NCBI GenBank assembly: GCA_048213135.1
Contig: PS015139.1
Location: forward strand, 49,922 to 76,524
Direction: 5' to 3'
Source of the DNA: Reclinomonas americana ATCC 50394
Taxonomy: Eukaryota; Jakobida; Jakobea; Jakobida
Length of the DNA: 26,603 bases
Of the stretch, positions 9,431 through 18,199 are shown in pieces. Positions within the stretch are counted from its first letter, which is position 1; each line of letters opens with the position of its first letter. The notes beneath the pieces are model-generated. The model worked only from the letters and a program-made list of their open reading frames with translations. It ran no database searches and was not told the origin of the DNA. The position numbers and the translations under genes were made by a program.

Positions 9431-10004
9431 CACGGAGACGAGTCGGAGAGTAAGAGAGTGAGAGTTCGAGTGCACAAGGCAAGGAGGAAAACGGCGGTGA
9501 ATGAGCTCATGGTGGCGAAGGGTGAGTGCGGAATTTGCATCCTTTGTGTGGAAGCCTGTGTGTGAGTGAGTGTGTGTGTGAGTGTGAGTGAGTGAGTGAG
9601 CGTGAGAGAGATAGAGGGAGAGATAGCAGGAGAGAGTGCGCAAGAATGTGTGCGTTGTTGAGTGGAGTTGTGCGCGGGTGTTTGCCATGATTCGTCTCTC
9701 TTTCTCTCTCTCGCGCACACTCTCAACTCACTCTCATGCACACTCATACACACACACACACTCACTCACGCACACACACACACACTTGCACTTGCACACA
9801 AATTCACGCGCTCACCAATTCAGACAATCACTCTCCCTTACTCTCTCTTGCACACACTCTCCCTCACTCTCTCCCCTTCCTCCCTCTCCACTCCCCACTC
9901 CTCTCTCCGACTTTGACTTTTATGAGCGGAGGAATTGCGTTGAAAAGGAGATGTCCGCAGTATTTCTCTGATTAGCCTCAAGACACTCACACAGAGAGAA
10001 GAAG
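9431..10004 (+). other. Possible leader exon, then low-complexity DNA
   Basis: A stretch ending GCGAAGG is followed by a GTGAGTGC donor-like site (about 9519), and a possible acceptor (GATGTCCGCAG) lies at about 9960, 45 bp before the ATG at 10005. This could be a 5' UTR exon and intron. The frame before the donor is open (SSHGDESESKRVRVHKARR) but has no ATG. From about 9555 to 9910 the DNA is GT-rich, then CA- and CT-rich, simple sequence with no gene seen. Confidence 0.3.
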
Positions 10005-10341
10005 ATGACCAGCAGTGCGAGTGCCTCTCTGCTCGACTTTGACGATGAGTCAGTGGCGACAGACGAGTGCTCCTCTGTTGTTGTCTGCGATAATGAGCCC
10101 ACTGATGATGAGGAAGGAGAGAGGAGTGAGAGAAGAACAGGAGTCGCGTCTCTTGTGCGCTGGTGGTCTGCGCGGGAAACAGCAGCTGCCTCGCCCTTTG
10201 TGCCTGTGAGGAGAAGGGAGAGAGGTGCGCTGGCTGCTGTCACCTCTGCGCGATGGGTAATGAGACAGCAGTTGTTGCATCCACCGCTGAAATCTGTGTC
10301 GGTCTGTACCTTGTGGAGAGCACACACACACACTCACACAT

Positions 10342-10346
<5 letters not shown>
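10005..10346 (+). CDS. Candidate coding module, copy 1 of a tandem repeat
   Basis: An ATG in a good context (AAGATGACC) opens 113 codons. The protein begins with an acidic Ser/Asp-rich stretch (LLDFDDESVATDECSS, DNEPTDDEEGE) and continues with a basic, Trp-containing part (VRWWSARETAAASPF, VTSARWVMRQQLLH). The last codons run into (CA)n and are probably not coding. A GTAATG donor after SARW (10257) would end the exon in phase 0, which matches the phase-0 start of the RhoGEF exon at 11918. It may therefore be the N-terminal exon of that gene. Copy 2 preserves this frame with an in-frame 3-nt difference and mostly conservative changes, which supports coding. No known family was recognised. Confidence 0.45.
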
Positions 10347-10380
<34 letters not shown>

Positions 10381-10440
10381 GCACTCTTCGTTGTCCTTTG
10401 TACATTCGAGAAGGAGAAGCCACCTGTTGCGCGTCGAACG

Positions 10441-11215
10441 ATGAGACAGCAGCGTTAGGATGCACGGAAGAGAGGAGAACGCACAGCAGCAGCAGGGCAT
10501 CGCTTCTCTTTCTCGACTCGTGCTCCTCTGTTGTTTTCTGTGATAATGAGCCCACTGATGATGAGGAAGGAGAGAAGAGTGAGAGAAGAACGGGAGTGGC
10601 ATCGTTGGTGCGCTGGTGGTCTGCGCGGGAAACAGCTGCTGCTTCTCCCTTTGTGCCTGTGAGAAGGAGAGAGGCCAGAGGAGCTCTTGCTGCTGTCACC
10701 TCTGCGCGTTGGGTCATGCGGCAGCAGCTGCTTCATCCGCCTGTCAAATCTGTGTCGGTCTGTACCTTGTGGAGAGCACACACACACTCACACATACTTG
10801 CAGAGAGAGAGAGAGAGAGAGAGCCCTTCGTTGTTCTTTGTACTTTCAAGAAGGAGAAGCCACCTGTTGCGCGTCGAACGATGAGAAAGCAGCGTTAGGA
10901 TGTAATCGTCGGACTGAGAAGAGGAAATCGAACAGTGACAGAGCAGCAACAGTCCATCGTTTCTCTGTCGTTCGTTGCGATAGTGAGCTTGCCGGCGATG
11001 AGTGAGAGGTGACGAGCAACGATAGTCAATTGCCTCTCTATTTCGACGATAACAGCTCAGAGCTGGAGTCACTTGATCTGCAGCGTAGACAGCGGCCGCA
11101 TTACACGCAACATTTGTAATGAGTAGTGAGGTGTAGGATGCTCTTGCTTCTGTGTCATCACGTGGGGCCATGTGGCGGCTGTTCATCCGCCACTCAAATC
11201 CTTTGCACTCTCCCT
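10441..11215 (+). repeat. Tandem copies 2 (open) and 3 (decayed) of the 10005 module
   Basis: Copy 2 (about 10441-10893) repeats the module: SSVVFCDNEPTDDEEGE, VRWWSARETAAASPF and SARWVMRQQLLHPPVKS remain in frame. It lacks the copy-1 ATG and about eight codons near the start. Copy 3 (about 10894-11215) keeps the flanks (GATGAGAAAGCAGCGTTAGGATG; the CATGTGGCGGCTGTTCATCC region) but carries stops and large changes. Unit length is about 440 bp, and each unit includes a (CA)n/(GA)n segment. Copies 1 and 2 are similar enough to be a recent duplication. Confidence 0.75.
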
Positions 11216-11265
11216 GTCTCTCTCCCTATCTTCTGTCTCTCTTTCTTTCTTTCTTTTTTCTCTCT

Positions 11266-11338
<73 letters not shown>

Positions 11339-11620
11339 CACACACACACACACGTACGACCGTAACCGTAACCGACGACACACTAGTACGACGTACGTTA
11401 CGACGTACGTACGACCGACGACACGACGGAGGAGNNNNNNNNNNNNNNNNNNNNNNNNNNNNNCTTTCGTCGTTCTTCGTTCGGTTCGTCGTCTACTACG
11501 GGTCCGGACGTACGTGGTCGGGCGGTCGTTCGTCTCCGTCCGACCTCCAACTACTTTACTCGTACTCTCCTCTCTCTCTCCTCTCTCTCTCTCTCTTCTT
11601 CTTCTTTCTTTCTTCTCTCT

Positions 11621-11688
<68 letters not shown>

Positions 11689-11917
11689 ACTCTCACATAC
11701 ACACGCTGCACGTAAACCTCGGAGACACATAGAGCGATTGACCAGTGATGGGAGGAGATGGAGCGCAGAGAATGCACATGAGACACAAAGAGACGGAGAT
11801 GAGAAACTCTCTGTCTCTCTCTCACACACACGCACCGATATATCCGACACCCCTACCTTCTCTTTCCCTCACCTGCCTCACCTCCTGCTTCCCCTTTTCC
11901 CCCTTTCCCTATATCAG
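11216..11917. repeat. (CT)n and (CA)n tracts around a 29-N gap
   Basis: (CA)n runs lie at 11270-11336 and 11622-11685. Around the N run at 11435-11463, sequence from about 11352 to 11565 is odd: nearly every base change follows the order T-A-C-G, and it looks like sequencing noise (see findings). From 11760 to 11917 is a pyrimidine-rich tract ending CTATATCAG, the acceptor of the next exon. No gene seen. Confidence 0.85.
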
Positions 11918-14900
11918 TTCTGCTGCTGCGGGCACCGCACCGACGACAATGACATCCTCACCGCCCTCCACGGCCCCGGCGGCCGCCGCACCAGCCAACC
12001 CGCCGTCCTCTCCCCGCAAGCCGCCCGCACCAGTCCCGTCGCCAACAGCAGCGGCGGCGGACGCGGCCGCGGCCGCAAGAGACCACTCTCTTTCCGCCAG
12101 TCGGCCTCCAGCCCCCGCTCACTCCGTCCCGTCGACTGGCTCGCCCTGCCGCCCTCCACCATCCGCATGCGATTAGCGGCCCTGCGAATCGAGCGCTGGT
12201 GGTTGCAGCTGCTCGAGGAGCTGCGCACGGCCGGCTCATCGTCGCAACTGTTGCGTCACTGGTTGGCCAAAGGTGTGATGATTTTTCTTCTGACTTTTGT
12301 ATTTGCAGTCACCGGAGACGATCCGCCGCGCTGACCATCACTGTCGCCTGGCGCCACCGGCTGATGAGCAAGCGCGTGCACAGAAGAAGAGCAGCGGGCG
12401 TCATTGCCAATGCGTACCGCTGGCACCTCTTTCGCCGATCGGTGCAGCGCATCAGTTGCGTTCTCGCCCCCCGCACGGCAAAGACTGCGTGATGCTCACC
12501 CTGTCGCGCAGAGCAAATGTTCTCGGCTCGTCGACTCGTGCTGCAAGAAATACTACAATCCGAGGAGCAATACGTGAACAATCTGCGCATGTTGCTGGAG
12601 GTTTGGATGCGCCGAGGAAGGGCAGGGAATCTATGACTTGCGTGTATTGATCAATCCGCAGCTGTTTCACGAACCGCTGCTGCGACTGGACCGCGCCGGT
12701 CGCCCGCTGCTGCCGCTGGACAAGATCGCCGTCATCTTCTCCAACGTGCAGGACATTTTGCACTTGAACATGACGCTGCGCAGTCATTTGGCGGCGCGGC
12801 TGCCGTTTGTCACTACGCGAGCGTGGCAGAGTGGGAAGCCGTCGGTGGCGGGGGTGTTTTTGCAGGCGGTGAGTGGATCGAAAAGGGGAAGGGGGAGGGG
12901 AGGGGAAGAAGAAAGAAGAGGGAAGCGAAGGAGGAGGGACGGCGAGAGACAAAGTTGGAGGGTGGCATGGAGGCTGGGCAAAAGAATGAGGGAGAGAGAG
13001 CGAGAGAGAAAGAGAAAGAGAGAGAGGCAGAGGTTGTAAGAAGAGGATAATGCAAGAGGAAGAATAGAACATAGAGAGGGACACGAATGAGGTTTAGGAA
13101 CTCCGCTTTCTCTACAGGTTTCCTTGCTGTTCTCTCCTCACCTTTATCACTCTTCCTCCTCTCTTTTCCTCCTGTCTCTCTCCTCCTCCTCTCTTTTTCC
13201 TCCTGTCTCTCTCTTTCTCACTCGCTCTTTCGCTCTCTCTCTTCTCCTCCTCTCTCTCTCTTCTCCGGTCTCTCTCCTCCTCTCTCTCTCTCCTTCTCTC
13301 TCTCCTCCTCTCTCTCTCTCTCTCCTCCTCCTCTCTCTCTTTCTCTCTCCCTCTCTCTCTTTCTCTCGCTCTTTCCTCCTCCTGTCTCTCTCTCCTCCTC
13401 CTCTCTTTCTCGTCCTCTCTCTCTCTTCCCTCTCATTCTCGCCAGATGCATCTCTGTTCTTTCCTTCTCCTCACCTCTGTTCTCTTGTCTCCTCACCTCT
13501 GTTCTCCCCCTCTCCCCTCCTCCTCACCTCTCCTCTCCCCCACGCAGGTCTCCAACCTGACGCAATACGCCGACTACGTCGCCCGCTCGGAGAACGCCGT
13601 CGCCATGCTGGATCAGTGTCGTTCGAAGTACACTCAGTTTGCGCGATTCCTGGAGGTTTGCGCCGTTCGTGTTCTGCTGTCTCGTATCAAAGCTCACTTT
13701 CTGCACAACAACAGGAGACGAGCCACTCACCTGAACTGGCCGGTCGGCCTCTCGAAAGTCTGCTGATTGTGCCGGTGCAGAGATTGCCCCGCTACATTCT
13801 GCTACTCGAGGTTTGTGTCACTTATTTCACATGGCTTGCGCTATTCAATTGCTCTCTCTCTCTCTCTCTCACTCTCTCACCACTGCTCCACAAATGCCAT
13901 CTCCTGCTGCACTTTTATCTGTTTGTCTCCTTTGTTTCTCTCATCCTTTTCTCTCACAGGCCGTTTCTCTCCTCGTCCTCTGCTCCTTGTGATTCACTCT
14001 CGTCTGTACTGATTGATTCTCTCTACTCCCGGTGCCACATTTGTGTGCTCTTCTCCGTCCCGCCGCTAATTGTTCTCTTCTTTTGCATTTTTCTCTTTCT
14101 TTCATTCCTTTCTCTTTCCCTCTCCTTCAATCTCATTCTCTGTGTCTCTTTCTATTTTTCTCTGTCTCGCTCTCTCAGCCGACTTTTTTCTTTCCTTTTC
14201 ATTTCCACCGTTCCCTCTTCGCCCCCTTCCCCTTCCCCTTCCCCTTCGACTTCGACTTCCACTTCTCACTCTCCATCCCCTTCCCTCCCTTCCCTCCATT
14301 CCCCTTCTCTTCTGTTCCCCTTCCCCATCACCTTCCCCATCACCTTTCCCTCTTTGCCCCCTTCTCCTTCCCCTTCCCCTTCCCCTTCCCCTTCACCCTC
14401 CCCTCATGCCCCCTTTCCCCTCCCAGGACCTTCTGAAGCGCACCCCCGACTTCCACGAGGACTACCTCCCCCTCCAAGAACTCATCCCCAAGATGCGCGA
14501 ACTCACCCTCTTTGTCAACGTGCGCACTGGCGAAGTGGAAAACGTGTACGCCGCGCTCACTCTCATGAAGAAGCTTCACAACTTTAACCCGGCAGTTGAG
14601 TGTTTCTCCCTACTTCCCTCGCTATGCTGCATCTCTCTTATCATCATCATGTCACAGACCGTCTTCTCTCCATCCTCCGTGGTGCTGGTGGACGGCTTCC
14701 TGGCTCTTCGCGGCGACATGGAGTCACTCGGCATCACCGAGGCATCGCTCGTGCCACTGCAGCTGAACGGCGATAGCGACGACGACGAGAGCGGCTCCGA
14801 TGATGAGAGTGATGTGGAGCGGACGGATGAGGGACACGCAGGGCTGGACCAAGTGCGTCTCGCCCTCGCGTCACCGCTCTCCCCGCAGCCGTCGACACCG

Positions 14901-15096
14901 GTTTCTGGTTTGTTAGTGGGGCGAATCAACTTCTCCGTTAATCTCTCTCTCTCTCTCTTTCTCTCTCTCTTCTCTCCTCTCTCTTTCTCTCTCTCTTCTC
15001 TCCTCTCTCTTTCTCTCTCTTTCTTTCTGTCTCTGTCTCTCTCTTTCTTTCTTTCTTCTCCCACTGTCTCTCTGTCTCTCTCTCTCTTTCTTCTCC

Positions 15097-15135
<39 letters not shown>

Positions 15136-15510
15136 ACCATGTCTCTTGCATTCTCTTTTCTGTTCTTTTCTTCTGCTCCCGCACGCTCTTTCCTTCTCCA
15201 TGTCTCTGTCCCCTTCACTCTCTCTCTCTCTCTCTCTCTGGCCATGTTTCTATCTCTTCCTTTCACTCTTCTTGTGTCTCTCTAATTCTCTCTCTCTCTC
15301 TCTCTCTCTTTGTCTCTTTGTCTCTTCAATTTTCGCTGTTCCTCGTTGTATGTGTGTCTCTCAGCCTCTCTTTGTCTCTGCCTCTTTCATTCATTTCTCT
15401 CTCTCTCTTCTTTGTTTCTCTTTCTTTTTTCTCTTTGTATGTGTGTCTCTCTTTCTCTCTCCCATTCTTTCTCTCTTCTCCTCTCTTCTCTCATTCTCTT
15501 CTCTCTTTCT

Positions 15511-15541
<31 letters not shown>

Positions 15542-18064
15542 TTCATTTTCTGTGTCCCTCTCTCTCTGCAAGTGTGTGTCTCTGTCTTTCTCTCGCACAA
15601 GTTGCCTTTCTTTCCCTCTGTCTCTTCTTCTCTTTCTTTTCCCACTCTGCCTCTCTCTTTCATTCTCTTGCTTTCTCTCAGTTTCTCTCTTTTGTTCCTT
15701 TTCTTCCTTTTTTTTCTTTCTCCTGTTGCATATGTGTGTGTCTCTCAGTCTCTCTTCTTTATTTCTCTTCTTTTCCCTCTGTCTCTCACTTCTTCTCTTC
15801 CTTTCTCACTCTGCCTCTCTCAGTCTCTCACATTCTTTCTCTCATTTCTCATTCCCATCTCCCCCCTATCACCCTCCCCCTTTCCCTCTTCTCTCTTTGC
15901 CTCTGTCCCTTATTCACCCCCTTCTCCTTTTCTCCTCCCCTTTGCCTTTGCCAGAAAAAGCCCCCTCCCCCAGCCCGCTCCCCCCCGCCGCCTTCTCGCC
16001 CGTCCCCCTCTCCCCGCTCCTCCCCGCACCGCCAGCCCCCGCCTCCTCCTCCTACCTCGGCACGCGCGGATTCGACATTGCCATTGCGACCCCCAGTCCC
16101 ATCTCCGCTGCGCAGGGCGACGTGGGCACCAGCGACTCACCACACTCGCGCCACCGCGGCACCATGCGCTCCCGCAATCGTGCCGCCAAGAGCATCCTCG
16201 TGCAGGGCCTGTTGAATCTGCGCGAGCGCTCGGGCATGCTCGGCGATGTGCGACGTGGGTGCGTTTTTTTAGCAAATCAAGTCGCTGTTATTGTCTTTTT
16301 TTCGCTCACCTTTCCCCCTTTTTTGTGTAGCACCGTGTCTCGCTCCCACCACCGCAGCTCATCGGTCGATGTCGACCAGCTGGCACTGGAGAGCGCTGGT
16401 CGGCAACCGGGAACCACTCCCATTCGTCGGCATTCGCGCCTCCAGAGCGACATTCGCATCCTGGACGACGACGACGACGACGATGACTTGATGATGACAA
16501 TGGACGACAATGCCGACGTGATGCTCATTGACAATGCAGACGCGGAGCGACTGGCGATCCTGGCCACGGGACCGCAACGCCGTCGCGCAAGTCTGTCGCC
16601 AATGACGGACGGATTGCAGGCGCAGCAGCTGCAGCAGTTGCAACAACAACTACAGCAGGCTCAACCTGCATCCTCATCGATGACGACGACCACCACCACT
16701 ACTACCGCGTCGCCGTTGCCCACCGGCGCTGCCGCACAGGCCCCGCGTGAGCTCGGCGTGAGTCGCATTCACATGTTTGAGGATGCCGCCGAGTCGGAGA
16801 CGTACTTTGACGGCGACAGCGAGGACGGCACGTCGCCCGACGAGGGCGCAGTGGTCACCATCAATCAGCTGGCACGTCGCGATGCCGCCGAATCGCTCTC
16901 ACCGCAAGGCTCGCAGTCGGCCAGCGACGGCGCGCCGAATTCGCCAATGTTCTCGCCGCCGGCTCTGCCGCCACCACCGCCGCCCATGCAACTGCAGGGG
17001 TCGCGTCCGCAGTCGGCACAGGCACCGCCGCCAGCGTCTTCATCTTCATCCTCCATTGGTCCGTCGAATGTGCGCCCCCCTCCCCTCCACATGCCCGTCG
17101 GCAGCGGGACCGCCAGCGACTCGTCCGAGCCCACCTCGCCCGTGTCGCCGCGCCGACGCACCGTGGCCATTGTGGCCCCCACCAACCCCAACAGCGGCAA
17201 CGCCAGCAAGCCACCGACCACACCGCGTGGCTCACGACCGGCGCCCGGTCGCTTGGAGGGACGTCGCGAGAGTGTCGTGCTGCAGGCGGCTGCCAGCTCG
17301 TCCAACCTGCGTGGTTTGTTTTTCCTGCAAGAGTGAGGGTGGCTGAACGAGAGATCTAACAGCGCACTCCCAGATCTCTCCAAGCAAGTGGCCTCCAGCT
17401 CGGTGAACGCCAAGCACCGCCGTTTCCTTGTCCTGTTGGACAATGCACTGGTGGTGGCGCGCATCAAGTCGTCGCCGTTTTCGACGCAGCTGCAGGTGAC
17501 GCATCAGTATCCGACGGTGGGAATGCAGGTGTCCACGCTGGCGGTTGATGGTGAGAAGAGGGGAAAGGGAAGGGAGGAAGAGAGGGGAAGATAAAGAGAA
17601 AAGGCGTGAGTGAGAAGAGAAAAAGAAGGGTGCCTGTCCATCGAGTGACAGATGAAAGTGGATCGCTGGGTGACCGGTTGCACTGGAGAGAGAGAGAGAG
17701 GAGGGAGAGTAGAAATGCGCAGGGGGAGCGAAAGAGAGAAGGTGTGTGAGAGAGAGGGAGAGAGGGAGAGAAGGTGTGTGAGCGAGAGGCTACGAGAGAG
17801 GCGTTCGAGAGAATGGAAAAGAAGGGAGCTTCTCCATCCGCAGTACATTGGGAAGCCGAGTGAGAGATGAAGGGCGGATTGCTCGGTAACGGTTGTCACT
17901 GGAGGGAGAGAAGATGTGTAAGAGAGAGGGAGAGTAGAAACACACAGAGAGAGCGAAAGAGAGAAGGCGTGAGTGAGAATGGAAAAGAAGGGAGCCTCTC
18001 TATCCGCAGTAGATGGGAAACCGAGTGAGAGGTGAAGGGTGGATTGCTCGGCAACGATTGTCTT

Positions 18065-18126
<62 letters not shown>

Positions 18127-18159
18127 NNNNNNNNNNNNNNNNNNNNNNNNNNNNNNNNN

Positions 18160-18199
<40 letters not shown>

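Larger units (their letters stand above)
12512..14594 (+). other. DH (RhoGEF) catalytic domain over five exons
   Basis: CR1 reads LVLQEILQSEEQYVNNLRML, followed across a 61-nt intron by LFHEPL, matching the ExxYVxxLxxLxxxFxxPL consensus. CR2 contains IAVIFSNVQDILHLN. CR3 is ESLLIVPVQRLPRYILLLE, then DLLKRTPDFHEDYLPLQ. The catalytic-type residues are intact (Glu of CR1; the PVQRLPRY core). The protein is likely an active exchange factor. GTPase specificity cannot be read from this. Confidence 0.95.

Noticed and set aside
9500-9565. Short ORF starting MSSWWRR
   Set aside because: It is only 22 codons long, crosses a likely GTGAGT donor and has no other support.
11745-12176. Ala/Pro/Ser-rich ORF overlapping the first RhoGEF exon
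   Set aside because: It ends at a TAG before the IQ exon. The frame chosen (ending LAALRIERWWLQLLEELR) connects in phase to the IQ and DH exons.
12250-12510. Frameshift in the IQ exon of the RhoGEF
   Set aside because: The apparent frameshift disappears when GTTGCG (12250 and 12455) is used as donor in place of the nearby GTGTGATG. The same donor sequence recurs elsewhere in the gene.
12601-12661. Coding sequence or homopolymer error between DH CR1 and LFHEPL
   Set aside because: Removing this 61-nt GTTTGG...CGCAG stretch gives an exact DH consensus alignment, and the donor matches four others in the gene.
14070-15954. Single giant ORF across RhoGEF introns 6 and 8
   Set aside because: It is open only because pyrimidine repeats lack stops. 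DH and PH motifs join only after splicing.
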